Below, in pieces: positions 10,417-20,628 of a DNA stretch of 64,000 bases; the stretch's first letter is position 1; every line of letters starts with the position of its first letter. The stretch covers positions 1,178,001 through 1,242,000 of the forward strand of contig JASPKZ010008351.1 in NCBI GenBank assembly GCA_030220185.1, read 5' to 3'. The stretch is from Diploptera punctata. Its lineage: Eukaryota > Arthropoda > Insecta > Blattodea > Blaberidae. The position numbers and the translations under genes are program-made. Under the pieces are notes generated by a model, which was not told where the DNA came from, did no database searches, and saw only the letters and a list, made by a program, of their open reading frames with translations.

Positions 10417-11380
10417 CTATTTCAGTTTAATTCATCCATTTTGCATTACCAGTCCATTTCAATCTAGAGATCTCAATTAAGCGAATAATAAGAGGCAATT
10501 TATAAACTTAATATAAATCCAGGCTACTTTTTTTTCTTCAAATTCTCATATTTTCCGCAGTATTTTTCTCTCAAAAATACTTAAACATGACATATCAGAT
10601 TTGAAAGCCCATGACTTGGATGTATACATAAGTGTAGGTGCTGTTAAAGATGATATACAGTATGCTCTTAGTTTCACGTGAAATTAAGAAGGATTTGCTG
10701 TTTTTAATGTAACTTTTACTTTATTATGTGCACGTAGAATATTTACAGAAATACAAAAGTGACATAACCAGAGTAAAAATCGTCTGTTTTCTTCGGAAAT
10801 TTTTAGTATATTCCATATCACACTTAAAAATCCAATGGCCTAATGCATGACTGTAATTGATGATGATAATGACACATAAAAATCCTTGTATACATTACAT
10901 TTCTGAAGAAAGTAATGGCGATTTTTCTCTGACATAATAATTTTAATTAAATAATGAACAAAGATACAAAAAATTCATTTTTTTTTTACAAATTTAAATT
11001 TATTAGTATTGTAATGAGTTAGTAACTTATGGTAGATTTGTCATTTCTATCAGTTACAATACATTTGGTTCCTTTCTTTCCATTAAATATCCAGCAGATT
11101 ATAACAAATAAAATTAATTGCGTACTTAACCTCTATAATTGGGAGTTTTACTATAACAAGGGATATGGGGAGGAACTTCCTGTATTCTACTTTCAAAAAT
11201 CCATAAATGAGTATTTTTCAATACCGCGCAGCCATATTGGGGTAAATTTAAAAACCGTAGAGATTTCGCAAGTTGGATGAGATACATATCCTGACATATT
11301 TCTTGATCAATAAGAATGCACGAAGCGCGTAGGAAGTGAAACTGCACACTGACGTATTTGTGCACTCATAGTATTAAAAC
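10417..11380. other. AT-rich spacer
   Basis: No gene recognised. 10,830-10,872 (ccaatggcctaatgcatgac followed by gatgatgat) looks like another LINE 3' tail scrap, as LINE-B ends caaatggcctaaat plus (ATG)n, but it is too short to assign. Confidence 0.4.
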
Positions 11381-11504
11381 TAATGAAGCCATTCATTCAG
11401 CAATCCTCATTCATCCCAGCATTCCCCGGAGTGTGGATAGTATGCCTTCATTCAGCAGCCAGCCGAGGCTTCTTATCGATTTTAACCGGGACGACCGGCG
11501 CCAC

Positions 11505-11641
11505 CCAAACCAATAAAAGCTCCGAGTCGCTACAACACACAGCGCCTTGTTTCAGTGATATCTCGCCAGTTTCATTATGCTCATCATTTCTTCAAATTAA
11601 ATAACATATCTTAGAACTTTCTCGCTTGTCACAAACACTGT
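11505..11641 (+). promoter_or_regulatory. Possible promoter and 5' UTR of a small first exon
   Basis: A GC-richer block holds a TATA-like caataaaagctc at about 11,510, and transcription could start some 30 bases later. It is followed by about 100 bp without repeats up to an ATG at 11,642. This is only suggestive. The Kozak context at -3 is T, which is poor. Confidence 0.15.
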
Positions 11642-11704
11642 ATGGCGAAGCCTTCAAAAAAGAGAAAAATAAGAAGTTTAAAAAAAAGCAACAGCAAACT
11701 GCTT
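11642..11704 (+). CDS. Candidate first coding exon ending in a splice donor
   Basis: ATG at 11,642 opens 21 codons, MAKPSKKRKIRSLKKSNSKL plus one Leu, very rich in Lys/Arg and resembling a nuclear-localisation stretch. It is followed exactly in phase 0 by the consensus donor CTT|gtaagt. If real it would be the start of a host gene whose remaining exons lie downstream, possibly outside the window. No acceptor partner was identified. Such a short basic stretch in A-rich DNA can arise by chance. Confidence 0.2.
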
Positions 11705-12110
11705 GTAAGTTCAACCAAACACTACGTTAAAATTTCGATATCTCTTTAAAGTTTACAATCATTACAATATAACTTAAATATTAAGCTTCTTCTTCTCCTT
11801 TTCGTTTTTATTTTTTTCATTCTTACTATTTCTGAAGGACTTATTTATTTCATGGGATCTTTCAAATACCTTAGGTATGTCACATATAGACAGACGGGCA
11901 GGAAATCACATATTAGACAGGTACACAATGATGAATTCCCGAAATTTGTGGTTACAAGTACTGTATGTTCAAAATTTCCCATTCCAGATTTCTAGATGTT
12001 CTGTTTCCTCTTCAGATATTAATTTTCATGGCGAATAGTTTATTTTTGTCCTTTCTTTCGATTTTCCAAAATTTCAATTCATATCCCATATATGTTTATA
12101 ATTGTATTTT
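11705..12110. other. AT-rich spacer
   Basis: Nothing recognisable beyond poly-pyrimidine stretches. Confidence 0.4.

Positions 12111-12176
<66 letters not shown>
12111..12176. repeat. (AC)n(AT)n microsatellite
   Basis: Nine AC units followed by about 24 AT units, uninterrupted. The two open frames over it code only dipeptide repeats and are artefacts. Confidence 0.95.
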
Positions 12177-12178
<2 letters not shown>

Positions 12179-12395
12179 GCCTTTTTTCGCGTTATGCTTA
12201 TGAAATGGCACCATTTAATAAAAATATTGCATCCCTATCTTGGAATTGGTAAATTGGATCTCCGTTCCCATTCTTTTATTTTTCCTGAATGTTCAAAACT
12301 TTCGCAATTTTCACCAGTACAACATCTACATATGATATTAAATCCTGCTGAATTCTCCCTGAATACATTTGGTATTTTAGCTTACATATAGGCCT

Positions 12396-13735
12396 ATGTT
12401 TTACTTTATCACTTTAAAACATAAAACAAAGGCGGAAGTGAGAAGAGCAAAAAATGAATACTGGAATAATAAATGCTCGAATATAGATCATTCGATTGGA
12501 TATGTTAGATCCAAAGAAGCTTGTAAAACATTACAAAAATGTCAGGAAATCAGAAAAAAAAGAAAGAAAGAAGATTAATATTCAGTTCATAAAACCATCA
12601 GAATGGATGCAACATTATAAAGGTTTACATTATGAAAATAAACATTAGTTTCAACTTCAAGATACGGATGTAGAAATAAATCTGACACTCCAGATATAAC
12701 AAAAGATGAAGTAAAGAGAGCTGGGAGAGCACCAGCACCAGGAAATAAACAGACCAAACTCCTAAAACATGGAGGAGATATTTTAATATTCCTATTAAAA
12801 CTTTTTAATAAAATTATAGAGGTATAAGTGTTTTACCTTCAACAACTAGCATTTTTAGTAAAATTGTAAATTTTAAACTCAAGGAGATAAAATATAACTT
12901 AAGAGGAGAACAATGTGGTTTCCGGAGTGGAAGATCATGTATTGATAATATTTTCCGTATTACACAATTACAAGAGAAAATCCTGGCGAAAATAAAGAAC
13001 TACATATGACCTTTATTGACTTAGAGATGGCATATGATAGTGTACCTCGACAACTGTTATGGACGGCAATGAGAAATATGAATATCCGCGATAAATGGAT
13101 TAATACTGTTAGGCGGATATACAGTAATACAAAAGCTAAAGTAAAAATATAGAATAAATTAACAGAGGAATTCACAATGAATAAAGGCCTTAAGCAGGGA
13201 TGCAGTTTATCGTAAATTCTTTTTTAACATACCTAGACCAGGCTCTTAATTCATGGTACAAAAAATGTTCTGAAATGGGTATTCCTATAGGAGGAAAAAT
13301 ATTACATTCATTATTGTTTGCAGATGATCAAATAATCTGTACAGGGGATGAAGATATGAGATATATGATAAATACACTAATGGACGAATATACAAAATGG
13401 GAACTGAATATAAATTTACAGAAAACATAATAAGTTAAATGTGTTTGGGAAAGGATGTGGATGACATACTCTAAACAGGGAAAATAAAACAAAAAATGTG
13501 AAATTTTTAAATATCTTGGGTCAATAATTACACGTTTAGGTACATGTGAAAGTGATGTACAAACTAAAGTTTGAATGGGGGGAAAAAAAGTAACTAAAAC
13601 ATTACATGGAATAATTTGGAACAAAAATATTACAAAGGAAAGTAAAATGAAAATTCATAAGAGCATAATGCAGAATATTTTGTCATATGGAAGTGAAAAT
13701 TGGTATTTGACGGAAAACCAATAAAAAATCCTCTC
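12396..13735 (+). pseudogene. LINE-F reverse transcriptase, heavily decayed
   Basis: Motifs appear in the right order across many stops and frame changes. They are KAEVRRAKNEYWNNKC (linker before RT), AGRAPAPGNKQTKLLKHGGD (family KAPGPD..P.ELLK.GG), an ISVL...KIVNFKLKEI-type block, FRSGRSCIDNIF, MTFIDLEMAYDSVPRQLLW (first catalytic Asp), LKQGCS-like, LLFADDQIICTGDEDM with FADD at 13,317-13,328, INLQKT, FKYLGSIITRLGTCESDV and ILSYGSENWYL at 13,675-13,713. The C-terminal tail is lost. The domain order is that of LINE RTs, so this was once a complete catalytic domain of about 1.3 kb. Confidence 0.88.
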
Positions 13736-14157
13736 TTCGATACTAATGCCTGTGATACATCATCTTATGTGCTTGTTATATGACAAATAACATGTTACAG
13801 AATTTCTATCTTACATTTATTTACACGTAATCTACTTTCTTATAGATAAAAGTAAAACGTCCGGAAGATATCTTATGTAAAAACACGTATCTTTATTCCT
13901 GGAAAGAAATATTTAATCTCCAAAACCAAACATAGACGATATCTGAACAACTTGGCTCATATATGACACAATTTTTAAATTTATTTAAAATGATTCATAA
14001 ACCATATTATAAATGGATCTCAATACGGCGATGAAAATCGTGTTCTTACCGCTAGGTTATAAAATAGTCTTTTGAAGTATTCCTATGGTTTATAAGATTT
14101 AAAGTAGATACCTAAAATAGCTCAACAACAATAATTTTGTTTATTCCATTCTTATTT
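13736..14157. other. AT-rich spacer
   Basis: No feature recognised. Confidence 0.4.
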
Positions 14158-14842
14158 AGAGGTGCGCGGTGGTCCCGAGGGTCGCGGGTTCAAACCCGGT
14201 CGGGGTCGATGGATTTTTAGGATGGAAAAATCCAACGAGCAAGTCCACCGGGGGGGGGGCACGTCGTAGCGTAGTGGTTAAGGCACCGAGCTACAAGCCG
14301 GAGGGTCGAGGGTTCAAGTCTCGTTGGGGTCAGGATTTTTAAAACTGACCCAAACCCTCTGGCGGCACTATGGCCCTGGGGTCGACTCAGCCTCTAACGG
14401 AAATGAGTACCAGACGTTTGTTCTGAAGGTAAAGGCGGCCGTCACGCAGGGCTGACAACCCGGCTGACATAAAGTGCCGATTGTTTAGAAAAAGTGGGAG
14501 CCTTAACCTCCTACTACCCCAAGGGCCTCCGGGCCTGTTGTGGGATCACTTTACTTTACAAGTCCTCCGGGAGGGACTTTAAGCCGTGGGTCCCGAGTCT
14601 GAAGATTTTGAGGCTCGTAAAAGATCCTTAAGCCTCAATGAAAAGGCCTCTAAGCAAAATTTACCGAATTTTCCTAGTACTACCTTGGTTTCCTAGATGT
14701 CAATATGAGGCGGAACGCTGACCACGGACCACTCAAATGGCATCTGTACGAAAACAAGTGTAACTAAATTAGTATGGTTAAAATACTTCCCTGTAGGGGG
14801 AGAGCGCCTAAATCTCTGTTAAGGGAAACATGGGCTTACAAG
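14158..14842 (+). mobile_element. SINE4, split by a SINE3 insertion
   Basis: The head has B-box gggttcaaacccggtcgggg. The body includes gatggaaaaatccaa, gagcaagtcc, gggagggactttaagccgtg, aggctcgtaaaagatcctta, cctagatgtca, cacggaccactcaaatgg, agtgtaactaaattagtatg, and the end aacatgggcttacaaga. Compared with the copy at 21,114-21,488, the A-box segment is deleted (ggtgg joins tcccgag). The two halves are separated by SINE3 at 14,253-14,568 and join seamlessly without it. Confidence 0.9.
14253..14568 (+). mobile_element. SINE3 nested inside SINE4
   Basis: The tRNA-like head has A-box gtagcgtagtggttaaggca and B-box gggttcaagtctcg. The body includes ctctggcggcactatggccc, ggaaatgagtaccagacg, ggcggccgtcacgcagggct and gggcctgttgtgggatcac, with the short tail tttacttta. 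It is flanked by caagtccaccggg (14,240-14,252) and caagtcctccggg (14,569-14,581), a 13-bp target duplication with one later mismatch, so it inserted after SINE4. A single copy in this window. Confidence 0.88.
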
Positions 14843-14855
14843 ATACGAGAAGATT

Positions 14856-15078
14856 TATAGATGCTTCAGCATCAAGGTGGCCGTAAGTCCCGTTTTCGCC
14901 GGGACAGCCATTTTTACCGCGACCCGCCTGCCCCATCGGTTTAAGATTTCTCCAGTTTTATCAGTCTATAGATGTTTCAGCATCAAGGTGGCCGTAAGTC
15001 TCGTTTTCGCCGGGACAGCCATTTTTACCGTGACCCGCCTGCCCCATCGGTTTAAGATTTCTCCAGTTTTATCAGTCT
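14856..15078. repeat. Two tandem 111-bp units with a strong hairpin
   Basis: Two head-to-tail units (14,856-14,966; 14,967-15,077) differ at about four positions. Each holds gtcccgttttcgccgggac, a perfect GC stem (gtcccg/cgggac), and cctgccccatcggtttaaga. GC content is much higher than the surroundings. The long open frame across both (14,877-15,161) follows from the two-fold repetition and is not evidence for a gene. Function unknown. Confidence 0.9.
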
Positions 15079-15551
15079 ATAAATATATTGGTGCTTTTAA
15101 AATATATCAGAAAAGGTTAAGAAAATATCAGCAAATGGGAAGGGAACGACTTTCAATATGAACTGTTTTACGCATATATGACAGCACATATAGATCTTTG
15201 ACAGCATTCCCTAATTCATGAAATTTTATTATCTTTGGATAGTGGATTTCCATAAGCATAAGATAGCAACAGCTGAAGCCGCTACAGCGTAGTTGATAAA
15301 CGGAAAAAGTTCGCAGCTACGCCATTTCCTGCTAACTTTAACTATTCGTCTCTACAACTTATGAGAGTGCTTATGATTTGTGAATATGCCTCAAAATGAA
15401 ATAAATATTTTGTGTTCTTTCAAAGAAGAACTTTCAGATAATTTAAATTCTTAAAGTTACAGGCTGGTAGAGAGGACAAATGTAGAGTAGTGTGAGGAAC
15501 ATGTGGGCAAGTTTTTCTGTTACACATGGGCTCGGACTGTTAATACACTTA

Positions 15552-15668
15552 CTTACTTACTCACTGGCACTATCGAACCCGTAGGTTAATGGCCGCGCGG
15601 ACATAAGCTCTCCATACATCTCTATCCTGAGCTAATACTTTCCAATCATTTCCTGTATAATCTACTTC
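15552..15668 (-). mobile_element. LINE-A 3' terminus scrap
   Basis: Minus-strand LINE-A end: (AGTA)n tail at about 15,547-15,558 (ttacttactcac on plus), then the complement of tagtgcc...MNL codons through to DYTG. 5'-truncated after about 115 bp. No clear target duplication. Confidence 0.85.
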
Positions 15669-16099
15669 TCAATTGAATATTTCCATTTTTAAATCCATTT
15701 TGATCATTAGAACAAATTTATTATATAAATGCCATTTAATTTATATTATTATTAAATACAATTAGGCCTACTAAAAATAAGTAGTTCTGAGAAGTGTTTC
15801 TGGTATGAAGACAATAGATTGACCAGCAATAAATGTGATGCACAATAATTTTTGTAACTTTTTATGTGTTTATAATCATTGTCTTTTTTTTAACAAAAAT
15901 GTGAAGTATACCGTTTTGAACTGTGAGAAATATGATCAATGTTCAACATCAAAGGACAAAAAAAAAATGTTTTGCGACTATAAGCTGTGTGATTTTAATG
16001 TCGAGTATTTATGCGTTTTTTATAAAGTTAATTAACTTGATGTCAATATTATAAAACGGTGATAATGATTAAATGGATCCTAATAATGAAATTAAAATT
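15669..16099. other. AT-rich spacer
   Basis: No feature recognised. The 66-codon frame at 15,835-16,035 is Cys/Asn/Lys-rich but matches nothing I know. Confidence 0.4.
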
Positions 16100-16290
16100 C
16101 AGCATTTCTTCTTCTTGTTCTTTTCCAGGATTAGGTCAATGCGATCTGTTCCGGTCTCAAGTCCATCATTTCCTTGGCCGTCCCAAAGATCTTTTCCATG
16201 TGGTTTGTAGGCGTTGATCTTTTTGGGTAATCTTGTATTGTCCATTCTGTCTAAATTGTTCTTTCCATTGGTATTAGTGCTCGTCTAGTT
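16100..16290 (-). pseudogene. LINE 3' end, unassigned family
   Basis: The minus strand reads NLDRMDNTRLPKKINAYKPH followed by GKD-WDG (family RM..RIPK....Y.P.G.R..GRP), then a stop region and the tail (AAG/GAA)n at 16,100-16,125. The layout resembles LINE-C to LINE-E 3' ends. Too short and diverged to place. Confidence 0.6.
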
Positions 16291-16329
16291 TATCGAGTAT
16301 TGAAAATATCTCCAGTTCATTTCTTATTG

Positions 16330-16640
16330 GGTAGAGAATGACTGGGGCGGATCTGAGGATGAGCTTTTAAACTCTACAAAAGGCTCCAAAAGCGCAAAAT
16401 ATATTAGCCTCTCTCTACCAAACCCTTCCATCTACCTTCACGTGCTGGGACTGTTTTTACTGAAGATGGAAGGTGAATGGCGAGTGTCTGGCGCCATAAA
16501 ACCAGATGCTCGGGGCAGGCAGAGCTCTGTAAGCCTTGTAAGGCAGTCTGTCTAGGAGAAAGATAACTCCGAAATTAAAGTCTGGTCCTCCAGGTTGGGG
16601 GTTTTGCGGTTGGGCTGGTAACCCACCCAAGTAAAAAAAA
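16330..16640 (+). other. Probable LINE 5' UTR module with A-rich end
   Basis: A GC-rich non-coding block with ctggcgccataaaaccagat, gtaaggcagtctgtctagg, ggtcctccaggttgggggtt and gggctggtaacccaccc, ending in a 13-A run at 16,635-16,647. I recall similar leader sequence upstream of endonuclease-RT ORFs in insect LINEs. That link is memory-based, and no endonuclease follows here. Confidence 0.35.
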
Positions 16641-16649
16641 AAAAACTAT

Positions 16650-16850
16650 CACTCACAAGTCCCAAGTGCGAATATGAAACCCGGACAGATTCAATGGATA
16701 CAACTTACGCAATGTAAAAAATTCAGCATTTCCTGAGAAAAACTATGGAAAACCTCAGATAGGTTGGTCAGCACGGGGCTTGAAGTCAGGATCTAACGAA
16801 TACAAATCTCGAACGCTACCATCTAAGTCAACTCATTCTTTAAGCCTTAA
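16650..16850 (-). mobile_element. SINE6, old copy
   Basis: On minus: gagttgacttagatggtagc, ttgtattcgttagatcctga, cttcaagccccgtgctgacc, aacctatctgaggttttcca. It shares order and motifs with 8,500-8,635. The head looks tRNA-derived. No target duplication was seen. Confidence 0.45.
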
Positions 16851-16924
16851 ATTGGCAATGTGCATTAATTAGTTTAATTTAATTAATATTTTAATAAAAC
16901 AAAATACGAATTACAATAGTGTAT

Positions 16925-17472
16925 TACAATGCGAGGTTGGAAAGTGGTTTATACAGAAGCGAGGAGAGATTCTGTAAAACACTCCACTTGTGCGTTGTAC
17001 ATTATTTTTTGCGCGATGGTGTTTTCAAAATAATAAATAATAGTAAAATAATATCTTTGTTGGAAATATTTGCGTTCATTATAAACAACTGACTAACGTT
17101 AAAAGTGTGGCCAATGTTTATAAGGTAAATTCCGAAAATAATTTATTTGAGCCTACGCTGACCGTGACACCAGTCATAAAATGGCGGCAAGTACGAATTT
17201 ATTGTTTTATATTGTTTCAAATAAAGTTCAGTTCATTTAAAATGCAGTTATCTGTTTTGTATAATGTATATTAACACTAACTTTTGGATATATTTTTGTT
17301 TATATACTGTATGTAGTATATATAAAGGACAGTGGTTTTACTTCCTCGCGCCAGGTAGGTAAAGTTATTTAGGTTGGCAACCCCGAAATTTAGGAAATTG
17401 AACTTTCAATCATGGTCTCCAATACTGTAAGTACGAACAGAACGCACTATTGCGCAAAAAAAATATTATTTA
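16925..17472 (+). mobile_element. Interspersed repeat R4, copy 1
   Basis: About 550 bp that reappears inverted at 42,425-43,010. Shared blocks include ggttggaaagtggttt, gtgttttcaaaataataa, aacaactgactaacgtta, ataaaatggcggcaagta, tttcaaataaagttcagttc, ggacagtggttttacttcc, ggttggcaaccccgaaattt and gcactattgcg. No coding content and no obvious inverted termini. Probably a non-autonomous element. Confidence 0.8.
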
Positions 17473-18022
17473 ATAATAACAGTTGTGGGCGGTTTCGTTT
17501 TCACGGCGGTCCGTGACTTGACAAAAATTAGGGTTTTTCCAATTTAATCACTCAGGACCTTGGTAATAAATGGAGACCACATGGGGGAAAACTAGGATTG
17601 TCACACAATAAATTAAATAGAAATAATTCTACATCTAGTGCATTTTTTAACCTTTCAATTGGTAGTAAAAAGCAAGGAAAAAACATGGGGAAAAATAAGG
17701 ATTGTTCAAACATTGAAGCTAAAATTCCTTTTTTCTTGGTTTTGAGAAGTTCCTTGTTTTTCCCGTGGTCATCAATTGTATTTTAATTTTATTGATATTT
17801 ATGTTATACATGCAAATTAATTAATTATTTATTAGTATTGTTGTTATTATTATCATTATTATTATTGTTGTTGTTAACATTGATTTTCTTTTTAATATTT
17901 ATATGCTTCTACTCTTAGCTGGCAAGCAAATGAACTCACAACGTGATCAGTTGCAATAGAGAATGTGGTGAGAAAAAGGTAAGGCAAAACAGACGGCCTT
18001 ACTCTGCTGACTTTCTGAGTTT
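17473..18022. other. Spacer with simple repeats
   Basis: Contains a repeated phrase (catgggg-aaaa-taggattgt at about 17,580 and 17,683) and ATT/GTT-rich simple sequence at 17,830-17,880. No gene. Confidence 0.4.
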
Positions 18023-18024
18023 TA

Positions 18025-18670
18025 CAGAGTGAGTCAGAAATATGGCTATACGTTTGATGGCATTTTGTGATGAAAATATTATTATTATTAAAGGAAATAT
18101 GATATCATTGGAAAGGGAATCCTTCAAATTACAACAATAGAACAAAACAAAACAAATCACTGCTCATGTGCAGCTTGGCGGGTTGATTTTTGTGGGCTAG
18201 CGTCGAACGCCTCAACAATTCTCTTCGTTGTTTCCGCATCCGTGCTAATGCGAAGCCTTCCAGGAGGTTTGATTTTCTGCATCCTTTCCGTTTCCAGCAG
18301 TCGTTTTCTCCACTTCCCCACAGTCGACGGCTGCAATGCTACGTTAAACTCACATCTTGCCCGTCTTGTGGCCTCACGATCATTAGCATACGTTATTGTC
18401 CATGCAGCAATTGTAATTTGCTGTTGCATATTCAACGCCATTGGTGATTATAAAATCCTTAAATAAATTTATAATTGAAATTCAATATTTTTACAATGAA
18501 AATGTTTTAAGTAATTTGACTAATGGCGTAAGTTCTACACTGTTTTGTTCTATTCCATTTTTGTAATTTGAATAATTGCCTTTCCAACGGTAATTTCATA
18601 TTTCCTGTAATGGTAATATTTTCATCACACAGCGCGATCAAACGTATAGCCATATTTATGATTCATCCCG
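18025..18670 (-). mobile_element. Tc1/mariner-type transposon, internal-deletion derivative 1
   Basis: A 646-bp element bounded by TA dinucleotides (18,023-18,024; 18,671-18,672) with imperfect terminal inverted repeats of about 120 bp. The inner phrase aatatggctatacgtttgat is exact on both sides. It retains the N-terminal transposase exon (separate entry) but no catalytic domain, so it needs a transposase in trans. Closely related to 48,013-48,565. Confidence 0.9.
18157..18441 (-). pseudogene. Transposase N-terminal DNA-binding domain only
   Basis: Ninety-four residues from ATG at 18,441: MALNMQQQITIAAWTITYAN, then the helix-turn-helix region REATRRARCEFNVALQPSTV and GKWRKRLLETERM, a PPGRLR basic hook, and DAETTKRIVEAFDASPQKST. 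This order matches the N-terminus of Tc/IS630-type insect transposases, which bind the terminal repeats. The frame stops after AAHEQ, where the catalytic domain has been deleted. Full-length relatives are about 340 residues. The intact short frame might still encode a DNA-binding peptide, but nothing shows expression. Confidence 0.75.
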
Positions 18671-18719
18671 TACATTATTTAAAGATCTGATTGTTTCTGT
18701 TTCTTTACCTTGTTTAACC

Positions 18720-18812
18720 TCTCATTTGTAGGAACCTTTATATGCCCCATACCGCACGGTTCTTACATTTATATGATCCTTCGGGAGGAGTTTTCTGCAG
18801 ATGTAATAATAC
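18720..18812. repeat. Old short repeat shared with 59.6 kb
   Basis: Shares taggaacctt-tat(g/a)-cccca and tcgggagga-ttttc-ga with 59,614-59,695. About 85 bp, diverged, nature unknown. Confidence 0.4.
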
Positions 18813-19055
18813 TAACTATGAATGAAGGCAAAAAGGATCACTATTAATATTGAGCAATGCATGCTGTGCTGAGATCGATTACTCGTGCATGGGACAAAGG
18901 ATGTGAGAATAATGGAGCATTTGAATGTGTAATTAGAACACTCGAATCGACTTGTGAGCCGCCCTTTGTAGTTTGTATCTCACTGTGATATCTAATCTTC
19001 TGTCTTGACGTGAACACTTGATTAGATCCGCAGTTTCCTTTGTGGCATTAAATTC

Positions 19056-19120
19056 TCAATGCAAACAACGTGCAACCATTTGCATTCGCTATTTATATTA
19101 ATTACAAATTACTTTATCAT
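19056..19120. repeat. 65-bp direct repeat, left copy
   Basis: Begins tcaatgcaaacaacgtgcaa and ends actttatcat. Identical to 19,841-19,905 over 65 bases and immediately flanks the R3 element. See findings. Confidence 0.95.
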
Positions 19121-19842
19121 AAGTAATGCCACGAGTGATTTCCAAATTATCGATAAATTCACGACTCACGAAGTGAGGAGTGAATTTATCTAGAGAATTT
19201 GGAAATCAAGAGTGACATTTGTTAGGACTATTTAACGAATAAAATTAAGCTGTTTACTCACAAATCATTATTTAACTGTAGTTATTTCAAAATATTTATA
19301 TATTTAATGCAAACGGCGATGTTTGAAAACAAATGAGAAACGATAGGTACGCTTCTACTGCTTCTTTTGTTTATCACTGCAACCAGATCATACTATTTAT
19401 TGCCAAAGGAACGCAATATTGTAAGAATGCTCTCTAGTGGAGAAAAAATGAAACACATCAATCTGTATATTAATTCATTTTTGATGTCGTATGATGTAAA
19501 TATGACAATTATATTTTTCTCTCGATTATTACCTGGGAAAAAATACATTTAAGAAAGTGCAAACAGTGGTTTCTTTTTTTGGTGGTATAATCAATTGCTA
19601 CAAATGTTGACATGTAAGCACTATTATATACAATCTGGTAGCCGTATTTGTTATAGGCTCAGTCACTGCAAAATAACGGTCAGACCTGTTCAGAATATTA
19701 AAAAGGAGGAGCTTTGTTTAATATATGATAATCCTAACACTGATAAATATTTCGTGAAACACGACTCTGATTGGTTGTAAAACAGAAATAATTGAAACGT
19801 GATTGGTCATTGACTCCCATTTGGGGCATGAGTTAAATAGTC
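19121..19842 (+). mobile_element. Repeat R3, copy 1, subtype 1
   Basis: A 722-bp element beginning aagtaatgccacgagtgatt and ending ggggcatgagttaaatagtc. The first 120 bp folds on itself: gtgatttccaaatt pairs with aatttggaaatcaag, enclosing aaattcacgactc/gaggagtgaattt. The inner gactatttaac (about 19,229) is the complement of the terminal gttaaatagtc. Shares its interior with 37,567-38,697. No coding content. Probably a non-autonomous DNA element with a hairpin end. Confidence 0.85.
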
Positions 19843-19905
19843 AATGCAAACAACGTGCAACCATTTGCATTCGCTATTTATATTAATTACAAATTACTTT
19901 ATCAT
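19841..19905. repeat. 65-bp direct repeat, right copy
   Basis: Perfect copy of 19,056-19,120. Its first two bases may belong to R3, as other copies also end in tc, leaving a duplication of at least 63 bp. Confidence 0.95.
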
Positions 19906-19969
19906 CGTATGTATATGCAAACAAAAAAATAAGGTTAACGTACATTCGCACTTTGGAAAATTCGGATAA

Positions 19970-20628
19970 GGTGTATAAACCGTCGCACATGAATTCTTGT
20001 TCTATAGAATCGCAGTGCGCATGCGCGAGTTGCAGGAGTTGCTGTAATGGTTAATGTAGCTTCCGTTAGATGGCTCTGAAGTCGGCGTCACCAACTTTGG
20101 GAATAAATTCCCAAACGCTAAAAAAAATGGACGTAAACTAACTTCCCATTTCCTAACCTAACAAAACAATTTGCATGCATATTATTTAACAAAGAGGGAA
20201 GTAGATTATACAGGGAATGATTGGAAAGCATTAGCTCAGGATAGGGATGTATGGAGAGCTTATGTCCGTGCGGCCATGAACCTACGGGTTCGACAGTGCC
20301 AGTGAGTAAGTAAGTATTATTTAACAAAGTATGAACTAATTTTGCGTACACTAACACTAAATATGGTTTCGAATTATTTTCAAATGTTGGTAACGGCGAT
20401 GTGAGAGTCTCCTAGCGGATGTTACATGAAGCATTTCCGCGCCTGTAGAACTCGATGTACAATATTCGCGTAATTTAGAAATATTTAAAAATCGTAAGAA
20501 ATGTTTATAAAATGGTTCCAAAATATTTAAAATAGTACCAAACGTTATTATAAATGGTTGAAAAGTGTTTAGTGCATCAGTGGCATAAGAATGTTACATG
20601 GAAAATTGTGTGCGACGGTTTATACACC
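19970..20628. mobile_element. TIR element carrying a LINE-A scrap
   Basis: Terminal inverted repeat ggtgtataaaccgtcgcaca (19,970-19,989) is matched exactly in inverse at 20,609-20,628. Without the LINE insertion the element is about 524 bp. The interior is non-coding, with catgcgcgagttgcagg and tagatggctctgaag phrases. Weak inverted similarity extends about 12 bp beyond the core repeats (attcggat/acccgaaa). Superfamily unassigned. Confidence 0.85.
20195..20314 (+). mobile_element. LINE-A 3' scrap, 120 bp, with 15-bp target duplication
   Basis: Only the last 120 bp of LINE-A, from GREVDYTGN codons through MNLRVRQ to the tail agtgagtaagtaag. It is flanked by the perfect 15-bp duplication tattatttaacaaag (20,180-20,194; 20,315-20,329). 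This shows that very short copies are true retrotranspositions. It inserted into the TIR element at 19,970-20,628, so it is the younger of the two. Confidence 0.95.

Noticed and set aside
12092..12391. Open frames over the AC/AT microsatellite
   Set aside because: Tyr-Ile and His-Thr repeats produced by the microsatellite, with no other coding sign.
14877..15161. 94-codon frame across the 111-bp tandem
   Set aside because: The repeated peptide is a consequence of two tandem units (111 is divisible by 3). The stem structure explains the sequence better.
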